Below, piece after piece: positions 26,947 through 36,900 of a stretch of 64,000 bases of DNA. Every line of letters begins with the position of its first letter. Positions within the stretch are counted from its first letter, which is position 1. This stretch comes from Schwartzia succinivorans DSM 10502 (lineage in GTDB: Bacteria; Bacillota; Negativicutes; Selenomonadales; Selenomonadaceae): contig NZ_FQUG01000002.1 of assembly GCF_900129225.1 (NCBI RefSeq), positions 372,001 through 436,000 on the forward strand, written 5' to 3'. A model generated the notes under the pieces. The model had not been told where the DNA came from. It did no database searches and was given only the letters and a program-made list of their open reading frames with translations. The position numbers were made by a program, and so were the translations under genes.

Positions 26947-27836
26947 TGCTGCAAAATTCTGTTGCGGGGCTTTTGGTTCCCGGTATCCTGCAGGCGTTGT
27001 GCCTTGTGCTTTTCGCGCCTCTTGTAGCAGGCATCATCAACAAAACGAAGGCTGTTCTCCAGAAACGGCAGGGCGCAAGCATCCTTCAGGAGTATTTTGA
27101 CCTTTATAAATGGTGGAAAAAGCCTGTAATTCTCACGAAGTACACGGGATGGATATTTGTGGCGGCGCCTGTCGTCTACCTCACTACGAGCATTATCGCC
27201 GCAATGATGGTGCCGGGGCTTCTAACAGGGAGCTTCAGCTTCGGTGATGCCTTTGTATTCGTTTACGTGCTGGCACTGGGCCGCTTCTTCATGACACTTT
27301 CTTCCATGGATGCTGCCACAGCCTTCGGGGGTATGGGCGGGAGCCGTGAAATATATATCTCCGTACTGGTAGAGCCTGCCGTCATGCTGGCAGTGCTTGT
27401 CAACGCGACACGCTACGGCTCCACGACTCTTTCACAGATGGTCATCCAGTACGACCAGTTCTTCTTCACCGTGCCCGCGGTTCTCAGCTGCGCGGCGTTC
27501 TTCCTCATCATGCTGGCGGAAAACAGCCGCCTGCCGGTGGACAATCCGGACACACATCTTGAGCTTACGATGATTCACGAGTGCATGACTCTCGAATATT
27601 CGGGACGTCTGCTGGCATTCATCCACCTCGGAAGCATGATAAAGCTTCTTGTGTTCCTCGTTATGTTCGGAGCGCTTTACCTTCCGCTGCCGATTCCGAT
27701 GGCGTTGAAGGTACTGGCAGGAACACTCATCATAGGTCTCGTTGAGACGCTCAACAACAAAATGCGTCTCTTCAAGGTTCGTGTTTATCTCTCTGCAGCC
27801 GTCATTCTTTTGGCGGTAGCCGTCATCGCTCAGTAA
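26946..27836 (+). CDS. hyfC: Hydrogenase-4 component C-like membrane subunit (NuoH family)
   Basis: A 296-residue membrane protein of the NuoH/HycD/HyfC family, linking the catalytic arm to the membrane arm. The family blocks are LLVPGILQALCLVLFAPLVAG, RQGASILQEYFDLYKWW and the acidic loop AENSRLPVDNPDTHLELTMIHE (about residues 185-206). ATG 26946 overlaps the stop of hyfB; GGGGGGTGAT is its ribosome site. About eight membrane helices. Confidence 0.9.
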   Translation: MLQNSVAGLLVPGILQALCLVLFAPLVAGIINKTKAVLQKRQGASILQEYFDLYKWWKKPVILTKYTGWIFVAAPVVYLTTSIIAAMMVPGLLTGSFSFGDAFVFVYVLALGRFFMTLSSMDAATAFGGMGGSREIYISVLVEPAVMLAVLVNATRYGSTTLSQMVIQYDQFFFTVPAVLSCAAFFLIMLAENSRLPVDNPDTHLELTMIHECMTLEYSGRLLAFIHLGSMIKLLVFLVMFGALYLPLPIPMALKVLAGTLIIGLVETLNNKMRLFKVRVYLSAAVILLAVAVIAQ

Positions 27837-27848
27837 AGGAGGAAGATT

Positions 27849-28478
27849 ATGCAGTATCTTGTTGTTTTGCTTATTTTTGCCGTCTTCCTGCAAACGCGAA
27901 TGACAGGGCTTAAACGGGCGGTTGTGTGCCTCGCGGCTCAGTCGGGTATCATTGCCTGTGCCTGCCTTGTGGTAGGATTTTCTGTGGGTGGAGGACTTCA
28001 TGCGGTGCTTCCGGGACTGCTGACTCTCGTTGTCAAGGTCATCTTCATACCCGGGGCAATGCTCCGTCTTGTGAAAAAAATCACGGACGACAGGGAAATC
28101 ACCTCCACCAGCCGGGTGAATTATTCATCCCTTGCGGCGGCGGTGTTCCTCGTGATGGGCTATCTTCTGGTGGACAGACTCTTCCCGGGCATTGAGGGGC
28201 GCGATATCATCGCGGCATCAATCCTCATGATAATGACGGGACTCTCCATGATGGTGCTCAGAAAACGTGCCATCATACAGATGTGCGGACTCATCACATT
28301 GGAAAACGGAATCTATCTTCTCGGCCTTCTCATTACAGAAGGGCTTCCCATGGTGGTAGAGCTTGGCGTCTTTCTGGACGTGCTCATCGCCGCGGTGGTG
28401 CTTGTAATACTGACAAACCGCATGAGCCTTTCCTTTATGACGACGGACACGACGGTTATGCGCAAACTGAAAGGATAA
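27849..28478 (+). CDS. hyfE: Hydrogenase-4 component E-like membrane subunit
   Basis: A 209-residue membrane protein with about six helices, in the position and of the size of HyfE (its C-terminal half is NuoK-like: ITLENGIYLLGLL with the conserved Glu). It lies between the HyfC-like and HyfF-like genes, separated by 12 and 7 nt. AAAGGAGGAAG precedes the ATG. Confidence 0.85.
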   Translation: MQYLVVLLIFAVFLQTRMTGLKRAVVCLAAQSGIIACACLVVGFSVGGGLHAVLPGLLTLVVKVIFIPGAMLRLVKKITDDREITSTSRVNYSSLAAAVFLVMGYLLVDRLFPGIEGRDIIAASILMIMTGLSMMVLRKRAIIQMCGLITLENGIYLLGLLITEGLPMVVELGVFLDVLIAAVVLVILTNRMSLSFMTTDTTVMRKLKG

Positions 28479-28485
28479 AGAAAAC

Positions 28486-29988
28486 ATGGAATTTACGACA
28501 ACGCAGCTCCTGTATTTCATCCTGGCGCTGCCGATTATTTTCAGCGTGACGGCTGCAGCAAATGTGCTGAGCCTGCCGCTTCTGCACTGGGCTGACCGCC
28601 TGACCGCGACACTTGTCGCCGGCGCCGCGGGCCTGCTCCTTATAACATTTAATCCTGACATGCCGGTGCATGACGGATATTTCTATATCGACGCGCTGAG
28701 CGTGTGGATGCTTCTGATTATCTCAACGCTCTACCTCGCCTTTGCGTGGACAAGCAAGGCTTACCTTGAGCGCGATACAAACATCCGCTACGGCTATCTT
28801 AGACGCTTCACCCATCTTGAAGGACGCTTCTACGCACTCTCCCATATCTTCGTATGGACAATGATGCTGGTGGTGCTGGTGGACAGCCTCGGCCTCATGT
28901 GGGTAACGATTGAGGCGACAACACTCGTTTCCGCGCTTCTCGTTGCCTTCAAATTCACCCGTACTTCTCTTGAAGCAGCGTGGAAATACGTCATGGTCTG
29001 CACCGTGGGTATCTGCCTTGCGCTACTGGGTACAATCCTCGTATATTACGCGCAGCTTGGTGCCCTTGGCGGAGATATGCCCCTTGACTGGGCGTATCTC
29101 GCGGAGCATGGCAGTGAGCTCAATCCACGCCTTGCAAAAATGGCATTCTGCTTCCTCTTTGTAGGCTACGGCACAAAGATTGGCCTTGCGCCTATGCACG
29201 CATGGCTTCCCGATACATATTCCGAAGCGCCGTCCCTTACCAGCGGCATGCTCTCGGGAGCGCTCTGCACCTGCGTTATTTACGTCCTCCTGCGTGCGAC
29301 AATCATCCTGATGCCCGCGGTAGGTGTTGATTTCATCGGCACCATGAGCATATTCTTCGGACTCCTTACCATAGGTATCGCTATCCCCTTCGTGGTAGTT
29401 CAGCGTGATGTCAAACGTATGCTTGCGTACTCCTCCATGGAAAACTACGGACTCATGGTGGCTGGCTTCGGACTGTTTATTCCGATGGCAGTGGAGGCCT
29501 CCCTGCTTCACATGATGAACCATGCCTTCGTAAAATACATTCTGTTCTACATGGCAGGAACTATCGTAGAAACCTACTCGACGAAAAACCTTATGCGTAT
29601 CCACGGCATGATACATCAGGCGCCGCGCACGGCAATGTTCTGGCTTTTGGGTATCGTAGGCATCCTGGGCATGCCGCCTATGGGCGTATTCTTCAGCGAG
29701 TTTTATATCCTTGCCGGCTTCTTTAAGGCAAATCATCCGTATCTGGGGATTCTCGCCCTTGTACTGCTGGCAGGTATGCTCATAGGTATCCTTTACCATG
29801 CAATGCGAATGCTGGGAGGCAGACCGAAGCGCAAGGCGGCAGGCGAGCTTATGGGCCGAGTTGATGCCCTTGCAATGCTCGTTCTCCTGCTTGGCAGCGG
29901 AATCGTAAGCGGATTTATCCATGAGCTGCCGTATCTTGGCGAGCTTTTGACAAAGGCAGCAGGAATTGTGATGGGAGGTGCCCTCTGA
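28486..29988 (+). CDS. hyfF: Hydrogenase-4 component F-like antiporter subunit
   Basis: A 500-residue antiporter-like subunit related to NuoN/NuoM and HyfF, about 14 helices. Landmarks are the Glu in LMWVTIEATTLVSALLVAF, the Lys in GYGTKIGLAPMHAWLPDTY and DVKRMLAYSSMENYGLM. With the HyfB-like protein it makes two antiporter-type subunits in this complex. The last base of its stop is the first base of the next ATG. Confidence 0.9.
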   Translation: MEFTTTQLLYFILALPIIFSVTAAANVLSLPLLHWADRLTATLVAGAAGLLLITFNPDMPVHDGYFYIDALSVWMLLIISTLYLAFAWTSKAYLERDTNIRYGYLRRFTHLEGRFYALSHIFVWTMMLVVLVDSLGLMWVTIEATTLVSALLVAFKFTRTSLEAAWKYVMVCTVGICLALLGTILVYYAQLGALGGDMPLDWAYLAEHGSELNPRLAKMAFCFLFVGYGTKIGLAPMHAWLPDTYSEAPSLTSGMLSGALCTCVIYVLLRATIILMPAVGVDFIGTMSIFFGLLTIGIAIPFVVVQRDVKRMLAYSSMENYGLMVAGFGLFIPMAVEASLLHMMNHAFVKYILFYMAGTIVETYSTKNLMRIHGMIHQAPRTAMFWLLGIVGILGMPPMGVFFSEFYILAGFFKANHPYLGILALVLLAGMLIGILYHAMRMLGGRPKRKAAGELMGRVDALAMLVLLLGSGIVSGFIHELPYLGELLTKAAGIVMGGAL

Positions 29989-31508
29989 TGGAGCCAATGA
30001 AAATTGAACTTGTAAAGCCCTCTGAGCTTCCTGAGGCGGCAAAGCGCCTTTCGGCAGAGGGCACACACCCTCTTACAGCAATGTTCGGACGCGACGAGCG
30101 AAGGGACGAAAACGTAAAAGGCCTGTCTATATACTGCGTCTTTGAAAATACAGGCACACATGAAATGGAAGCACTGAAAGCCGTGTTCAAAGAAGGAGTG
30201 CCGTACCGCTTCCCTACACTGACCTACGTGCTTCCTGCGGCAGCCTGGTACGAGCGAGAAATACAGGACATGTTCGGCATAGTCCCCGAGGGACACCCCG
30301 ACCCGCGTCCACTGGTACTCCATGAGAGCTTCCCGGAGGGCTTTCACCCGCTTCTGAAGGACGTGGCGAAGAACACCGAGGCGCGGGGTGAGCGCCGATA
30401 TGACATCCATGTAGCCCACGGCGAAGGACTCTTTGAGGTTCCCGTCGGCCCTATACACGCAGGTATCATAGAGCCGGGACATTTCCGCTTCAGTCAGGCA
30501 GGCGAAGCAATGCTTCAGCTTGACGCGAAGCTTTTCTACACCCACCGCGGACTTGAGAAAATAATGGAAGGAAAAACACCCTTTGAGGCGCTTCCGATTG
30601 TTGAAAGAATCTGCGGAGCCTGCAGCATCGCCAACACATGGAGCTTCTGTCAGGCTGTGGAGCAGATTGCGAAAACAAAAATTCCGCGCCGAGCGGAGAT
30701 TATCCGTACACTTCTTTCAGAGCTTGAGCGTGTCACGAACCATGTGGGAGACCTTGGAAACATCCCCGGCGGTGTTGGCTTTAACCCGGCCATCAGCCTC
30801 GGCGGACGCACGAAGGAAATGCTCATGCGTCTGCAGGAAGCCGTCGCAGGGAACAGATTCCTCCGCGGCATCATAGTCCCCGGCGGAGTCTCCATGGACA
30901 TCACGCCCGAGCTTCGCGCAAAAATACGCGAGGTGCTTGCTGCCGCAAAGAAGAACATTGAAGACCTCTCAGAGATGTTTGCTGACCAGTCGAACTTCCG
31001 GAACCGCGTGCGCACCACAGGCATCGTGCGCAAAAGCACGGCGGCAGACCTCGCCATGGTGGGCGTGGGCGCCCGTGCCAGCGGATTCCTGCACGACAGC
31101 CGCAGGGATTTTTCCTACGGAGTTTACCCGGAGCTGCCCTTCGAGCCTGCGCTGGAAAAGGACGGAGACGTGGCGGCCCGCATCAAAATCCGCATCAAAG
31201 AATTTCATGTATCCCTGCGCATGATAGAAAAGCTTCTGACGCTGCTTGATGAGGAGCAGGAAATGACACTCTCTGTGGAGCTTCCTTCAGTAAAGGGTGA
31301 AGGCTTCGGAATATCCGAATCGGCGCGGGGGAGCAATTTCCACTACGTCGCCCTTGACGGCGAAGGACGCATCGACCGCATATTTGTCCGCTCCGCTTCA
31401 TACGCGAACTGGCCTGCTCTGCCGATTGCCGTGCAGGGAGACATCATCCCTGACTTCCCGCTTATAAACAAGAGCTTTGAGCTTTGCTATGCGTGTATTG
31501 ACAGGTGA
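29988..31508 (+). CDS. hyfG: Group 4 [NiFe] hydrogenase large subunit (HyfG/HycE-like) with fused 30-kDa domain
   Basis: Catalytic subunit. The first about 125 residues are a NuoC-like domain (WYEREIQDMFGIVPEGHPDPR); the rest is the NuoD/large-subunit domain. The four Ni ligands are present as Cys209/Cys212 (RICGAC) and Cys500/Cys503 (CYAC). Three things differ from HycE/HyfG: the position that is usually His after CGxC is Asn (CSIAN), DP before the last CxxC is EL, and the protein ends right at CIDR, without the C-terminal extension that a protease removes in most hydrogenases. H2 evolution or uptake coupled to ion movement is inferred. Confidence 0.87.
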   Translation: MEPMKIELVKPSELPEAAKRLSAEGTHPLTAMFGRDERRDENVKGLSIYCVFENTGTHEMEALKAVFKEGVPYRFPTLTYVLPAAAWYEREIQDMFGIVPEGHPDPRPLVLHESFPEGFHPLLKDVAKNTEARGERRYDIHVAHGEGLFEVPVGPIHAGIIEPGHFRFSQAGEAMLQLDAKLFYTHRGLEKIMEGKTPFEALPIVERICGACSIANTWSFCQAVEQIAKTKIPRRAEIIRTLLSELERVTNHVGDLGNIPGGVGFNPAISLGGRTKEMLMRLQEAVAGNRFLRGIIVPGGVSMDITPELRAKIREVLAAAKKNIEDLSEMFADQSNFRNRVRTTGIVRKSTAADLAMVGVGARASGFLHDSRRDFSYGVYPELPFEPALEKDGDVAARIKIRIKEFHVSLRMIEKLLTLLDEEQEMTLSVELPSVKGEGFGISESARGSNFHYVALDGEGRIDRIFVRSASYANWPALPIAVQGDIIPDFPLINKSFELCYACIDR

Positions 31509-31523
31509 GGGGAGGAAAACAAT

Positions 31524-32264
31524 ATGCTGAAAATGTTTGAACGACTATTTTCCGATAAAATTGCCACCGAGCCTGTCACCTTTACTGGCAGCGAACGCTA
31601 CAGAGGACGTATAGAAGGTAAATGCCCGGCGGAAGCACTTTCGGACTGCGCCAAGGCGTGCCCCGTGCAGGCTTTTCAGGCGAAGGGGGACGGAGAATAT
31701 ACGATTGACTACCGCCGCTGCATCTTCTGCGGACGCTGCGTCGAGGCAGCCATGAAGACCGCGGCAGAGGAAGCAGGACTTCATCATTCTTCTGAGGACG
31801 TCATGCCTGTGCTCATGGAAAACGCCCGGCAGATAACATCGGAAATAATAAAAGAAAAGCTGGGGCGGAGCCTTCATGTACGTCATCTCGATGCCGGCTC
31901 CTGCAACGCCTGTGATTTTGAGATGGGTGCCATGTCAAACCCCGTCTACGACCTGCACCGCTTCGGCGTGCACTTTGACGCTTCACCGCGCCACGCGGAC
32001 CTTCTCATGGTCACCGGTGTAGTCACGCGCAACCTTGAGGAAGCACTCAGAAAATCCTATGAAGCAATGCCTGAGCCTAAGCTGGTTCTCGCCTGCGGAG
32101 CGTGTGCCGCAGGAGGAAACACCTATGGAGAGAGCTATGCTGTCGTGGGCGCTGCGGACAAGGTCGTGCCTGTAGACCTCTATGTGCCGGGCTGTCCCCC
32201 GAGACCGTCTGCCATGATTGCCGCGCTTCTCGCTGCCGCGGACATGCTCAGCGAACGGCTTTGA
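31524..32264 (+). CDS. Fused ferredoxin-small subunit of group 4 hydrogenase (HyfH/HyfI-like)
   Basis: A 246-residue fusion. The N-terminal third resembles a HycF/HyfH ferredoxin: first Cys set KCPAEALSDCAKACP, second RRCIFCGRCVEA. The second set lacks its fourth Cys and the first is irregular, so only one [4Fe-4S] cluster seems fully ligated. The C-terminal part is the NuoB/HycG small subunit, with ligands in GSCNACDFE, ACGACAAGG and PGCPPRP for the proximal cluster. No separate iron-sulfur or formate dehydrogenase gene is present, so electrons probably come from ferredoxin. It is the last gene of the operon. Confidence 0.88.
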   Translation: MLKMFERLFSDKIATEPVTFTGSERYRGRIEGKCPAEALSDCAKACPVQAFQAKGDGEYTIDYRRCIFCGRCVEAAMKTAAEEAGLHHSSEDVMPVLMENARQITSEIIKEKLGRSLHVRHLDAGSCNACDFEMGAMSNPVYDLHRFGVHFDASPRHADLLMVTGVVTRNLEEALRKSYEAMPEPKLVLACGACAAGGNTYGESYAVVGAADKVVPVDLYVPGCPPRPSAMIAALLAAADMLSERL

Positions 32265-32280
32265 AAAATGTTTTTTACTT

Positions 32281-32308
32281 GCCTTCCCCATTGGGGAAGG
32301 CTTTTTTT
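32281..32308 (+). terminator. Terminator of the hydrogenase operon
   Basis: GCCTTCCCC pairs with GGGGAAGGC, followed by seven T. Confidence 0.92.
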
Positions 32309-32422
32309 AGTCCCTTTTTCTTGCGCTTTTCATAATTATCTCCTATCATAGAAATGAAATTATGAAATGAAATACAAATCAGTAACGAAGAATATGCAAA
32401 TCTTAAAAAGGGAGGATTTTTC

Positions 32423-33697
32423 ATGGGACTTATCAAAGCTGCTGCAGGAGCTGCAGGTGGAACCTTGGCTGACCAGTGGAAAGAATTTTTTACCTGTGAG
32501 GCGCTTGAAGCAGATGTTCTCGTGGCGAAGGGAGAGAAACGCCGCAGCTCGCAGGGACGCAGTTCAAATACGACAGCCGAGGACAATATTATTTCCAACG
32601 GCTCACTGATTGCCGTTGCTGACGGACAGTGCATGATTATAGTTGAGCAGGGCAAGGTCGTTGAGGTCTGCGCCGAGCCGGGCGAATACACCTACGACAC
32701 CTCCACGGAGCCTTCCGTGTTTACAGGAAGCCTTGGTGAAGGAATAGTCAATGTCTTCAAAACCATGGGAAAACGCTTCACCTTTGGCGGAGATCCGGGA
32801 AAAGACCAGCGCATCTATTATTTCAATACAAAAGAAATTCCCGGAAACAAATACGGCACACCGACACCGATTCCTTTCCGTGTAGTTGACCACAACGTGG
32901 GGCTTGACGTGGATGTTTCACTTCGCTGTTTTGGCGAATACAGCTACAAAATCGAGAACCCGATTCTTTTCTATACCAATGTCTGCGGAAACGTGGACGA
33001 TATCTACACGCGGGACAAAATCGACAGCCAGCTGAAATCCGAGCTTATGTCGGCGCTTCAGCCTGCCTTCGCAAAAATCTCCGAAATGGGAATACGATAC
33101 AGTGCGCTCCCTGCGCATACGACGGAGATTGCCGATTCGCTGAACGAAGTGCTCTCAAAGAAATGGGGAGAGCTCAGAGGAATTAAGGTTGTTTCCTTTG
33201 GTGTTTCCAGTGCAAACGTGAGCGATGAAGACGCCGAGATGATTAAGGAGCTTCAGCGCAACGGTGCTCTCCGCAACCCGACTATGGCGGCGGCTCATCT
33301 CACGGGCGCTCAGGCTGACGCAATGAAGAATGCCGCAGCCAACGAAGGCGGAGCAGGGGCAATGGGGGCCTTCATCGGTATGGGTATGGCACAGAACGCA
33401 GGCGGCATGAATGCCGGCCAGCTTTATCAGATGGGGGCGCAGCAGCAACAGCAGCCGCAGCCTGCTGACGGATGGACCTGCGGATGCGGTACACATAACA
33501 GCGGGAAATTCTGCTCCAACTGCGGAAAACCAAAGCCGCAGCCTGCAGCCTCGTGGACATGCGAATGCGGCTCGCAAAACACAGGGAAATTCTGCCCCAA
33601 CTGCGGAAAGCCGATGCCTGCAGGACCGTGGACATGTGAGTGCGGTACGCAGAACGAAGGAAAATTCTGCTCAAACTGCGGCAAACCAAGAGCATAA
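32423..33697 (+). CDS. SPFH-domain protein with three C-terminal zinc ribbons
   Basis: A 424-residue protein. Residues about 1-300 are an SPFH/Band-7 domain of the type labelled virion core protein or YdjI-like in Firmicutes (GLIKAAAGAAGGTLADQWKE, then IIVEQGKVVEVCAEPGEY and LKSELMSALQPAFAKISEMG). A Gly/Ala/Met and Gln-rich linker follows. The C-terminus carries three near-identical units of the form W-T-C-x-C-G-x2-N-x-G-K-F-C-x-N-C-G-K-P, each a four-Cys zinc ribbon. The role is unknown; related proteins associate with membrane stress response. It is alone between two terminators. Confidence 0.82.
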   Translation: MGLIKAAAGAAGGTLADQWKEFFTCEALEADVLVAKGEKRRSSQGRSSNTTAEDNIISNGSLIAVADGQCMIIVEQGKVVEVCAEPGEYTYDTSTEPSVFTGSLGEGIVNVFKTMGKRFTFGGDPGKDQRIYYFNTKEIPGNKYGTPTPIPFRVVDHNVGLDVDVSLRCFGEYSYKIENPILFYTNVCGNVDDIYTRDKIDSQLKSELMSALQPAFAKISEMGIRYSALPAHTTEIADSLNEVLSKKWGELRGIKVVSFGVSSANVSDEDAEMIKELQRNGALRNPTMAAAHLTGAQADAMKNAAANEGGAGAMGAFIGMGMAQNAGGMNAGQLYQMGAQQQQQPQPADGWTCGCGTHNSGKFCSNCGKPKPQPAASWTCECGSQNTGKFCPNCGKPMPAGPWTCECGTQNEGKFCSNCGKPRA

Positions 33698-33734
33698 ATT
33701 TCATATCAATTTAAAAGCACTGTGTAATTTTCTT

Positions 33735-33762
33735 GCCTTCCCCTTTAGGGGGAGGCTTTTTT
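33735..33762 (+). terminator. Rho-independent terminator
   Basis: GCCTTCCCC pairs with GGGGGAGGC and is followed by six T. It resembles the hydrogenase terminator in sequence. Confidence 0.9.
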
Positions 33763-33958
33763 GTGTCCTTTTTCCTATCAAATTGTCTACAAAAATGAGA
33801 AAATAAAAAGTCAAAAGGTATAAAAATTCATCACTTTTTCGTTTTTTCCATCACTTTTTGATTTGCTATAGATTTTTTTCAGAATTTATTGTATGTTCAA
33901 AAATGGATATGAGTGTTTTTGCAGGGAGCATTAATTTCAGGGAGAAGGGCAAATTGAG

Positions 33959-36900
33959 ATGAAAATGAAGAAAATATCCAAAATGAAGAACAACTGTACA
34001 TCAATGTGGAACAGAGGACACTTTGACAGAAAAGCACAGGCAGCTCTGGCACTGGCCGTTTCGCTGTGGATAGCGGGAGGCGGTGTTGTCGTGGCGGGAC
34101 AGATTACGACTGTCGAGACGGATTACACAGGGGAGGTAAACGGAAATCATAGCGGAGATAATTGGGGGGATCGGACTGGCGACCCCAATGACAATGAGGT
34201 CACAGTAAATGCGGCCGTTAAGGTTACGGGAGATGTCCGTGGGGGATACTACTTCAACAAAGATGGTAAAGTAACCAATAATATCGTTACTATCAACGGC
34301 ACGGTGACAAAAGCTGTTTATGGCGGCGAGTCTGGCCACGGTTACGACGTCATGGGCAATCAGGTTACCGTCACTGGCACGGTGGGCGAAAATGTCTATG
34401 GTGGTCGCGTAAGGGGAGGTGATGGTACTGCTACAGGCAATACCGCCACGGTCAACGGCGGCACAATAAACATGAATGTTTATGGCGGATATTCGTTCAG
34501 AGGGGATGCTGAGAAAAATACTGTGACCATTGAGGGGGGGGAAGTAGAACACGTTTATGGTGGCCACTCAGACAATGGTCAGGCCACGAATAATAAAGTC
34601 ACCATCAGCGGTGGTGAAGTGAGTGGACATGTTTATGGTGGCCACTCAGACAATGGTCAGGCCACGAATAATAAAGTCACCATCAGCGGTGGTGTAGTGC
34701 GTGGACAGGTTTATGGTGGCGAAACCTTCGGGTCTATGGAAAATGCCACGGGCAATGAAGTTACCATCAACAGTGGCACAGTGCTATTAGATGTTTATGG
34801 AGGCGATGCCCGATTTGGCGGAGCTGCGCATAATCATGTTATCATAAAGGGCAAAGTGTCGGGCAGTGTCTATGGTGGACGTTCGAGTAATCCCTCTGAT
34901 GGTGGATGGAACAAAGTTGAAATTCTAGGCGGAACGGTGGATAGCGACGTCTATGGTGATTTTAAAAATAGCTGTAATAACACTGTGGTCCTTCATGATG
35001 CCACAGTTGGAGGAAGTGTTTGTGGCGACGCAGAGCTTCATGATGACACTGGTAATACGCTAATCCTTTCTGGCAGCAGTACAGTGAATGATAGTGTGAA
35101 TAACTTCGAGACCATCGAGTTCGACGCATCCAAGCTGACATGGAATACCACTGCCCCGGTGCTGACCTCGAAGTGGGGCTTTAATAATTGCGGGGTGCTG
35201 GACGTCTCGGGAGTGCAGTCAATCGTGGGAACAAACAGCGGCACCATGACGCTGTTGAAGACGGAGGGAGGGTTTAACCCGCCCCAAAAGGTAGCCTATA
35301 CCGGCGCCAGCGGCAAGACCGAGGCGACGTTGAGTGCAGAGAGTCCCGTGACGGTACAGAGCACGGCGAAGACCGCGGGCGCGGACGGCGTCACCATCGG
35401 CTACAACAGCACCCACTCCGTGGTTCGTGACGATACAAACCAGGCGATAAACTACGTTGTCGCCAACAGCCCCGTCAACAACATCACCCTTGGCACCATC
35501 GCGTGGAACGCTGGCGGCACGGTATTTAACGGCACGGGGTATGATTTTGCTACCAATGCTGTTGTTAATGCCAATAACCTCAAATTTACAAATCCTGAGA
35601 ATGTCACAAAAAATGATACCATGACTTTGCTTTCCAGTGCAGCGGGATTAGCAACAGGGGATAGCATTACCCATAGCCAGAATTTTACCAAAGAAGTAAA
35701 CGGCGCAACTTTGTCGGCCACCCTTTCCGGCAACGTGACCAGAGAAACTGAAGGACAAATCGGCTATACAGCTATGGGAACTGCTCTTAATGGTATCGAC
35801 CTTACGGGCTGGGACTGCAACACTGCAGCGGTTCCTACCGGCTGGACATCGGCCCTTGGTAACAGCTCAATAACGGCAGTGAGCGTCGATGGATCGAGCG
35901 TGGCCCCGGGAAATGAACAAAACATTTTGACCTCGGGCACGGAAAACTTTTTCAACGACAATCAAATTACCGACGCACTGAAATATAAAGAGTACGGCTC
36001 CAGCTCTGATACGTGTAAAGGTGTTACATTAACTTACTCCGAGTCCAAGGGAGTGAAAGCCTCCACTGACGGCAAAAATCTTGTCTATGCCCGGAGCGAT
36101 AAAAATGTAAGCAATATTTCCTTTGGCGGGATGGAATGGGGCTGGGATATGGATGCCAAAGGCGGATATGATTATACAAACGCCAATATTGACTTTTCAA
36201 AGTTTACCTTCACGAATCCCGACGCCGTCACGGGAAGCACGACCCTCTTAAAGGCGAATAATACCCTCGCTGAGATTGCGGCAACGGAGAAGAAAGTTTC
36301 CTATGCCTACAGTCCTGTTGCCGGCGTCACGGTCAACGGCACCGTAAACGGCAGCTACAAGACGACAAATGCTAATGAAGTACAATACACGGCGACTGAG
36401 AACAAGGCCGACAAGCTCACCTTCGGTAATGTGGAATGGAAGGATACAGGGGCACTTATGGAGCGTCCTGCGAATATCACCTTCGCAGGGGCAGCTGTAG
36501 ATACCTCCAACATCAACTTCACCAACATCTCCGAGCTTGAAGCCAATAAAGAAATGACTCTTGTGGGGAACTTCGGCGATACCGTGGGAACCATCACGGG
36601 CACGAAATACATGGTAGGCTCGACGCTGCAGGGTGAGGGAAAAGCATCCCTTGAAGGAAGCAATCTTGTTTTCCGTACCGATACCACGGCGGAAAAAATG
36701 GAAGTACAGGAGCAGACACACAACACCGTCATGAGCGAAGAGGTTGCTCTTGAAGCTCTTGGCGCAGGCGACGACTTCATCGCGGCAGCTGAGGACGGGC
36801 TCGGTCATGCGTCTAATGTGGGTGCTGACGGTATTGCTTCCTTTGCAACGATGGGCGGAGGCTCCATACGTCAGGAAACAGGCAGCCATGTGGATACACG

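Noticed and set aside
29023-30066. 347-codon minus-strand frame across hyfF/hyfG
   Set aside because: Rich in His, Cys, Glu and Lys in a way typical of antisense frames of hydrophobic genes; it spans two clear genes and has no start site.
24964-32264. Reading the cluster as NADH dehydrogenase (complex I)
   Set aside because: The large subunit keeps all four Ni-ligating Cys and there is no NADH-oxidising module; the gene order fits group 4 hydrogenase.
34300-34960. CRISPR-like array from the repeating YGG units
   Set aside because: The repeats are in frame, translated, 26 codons long and diverged; there are no spacers or cas genes.
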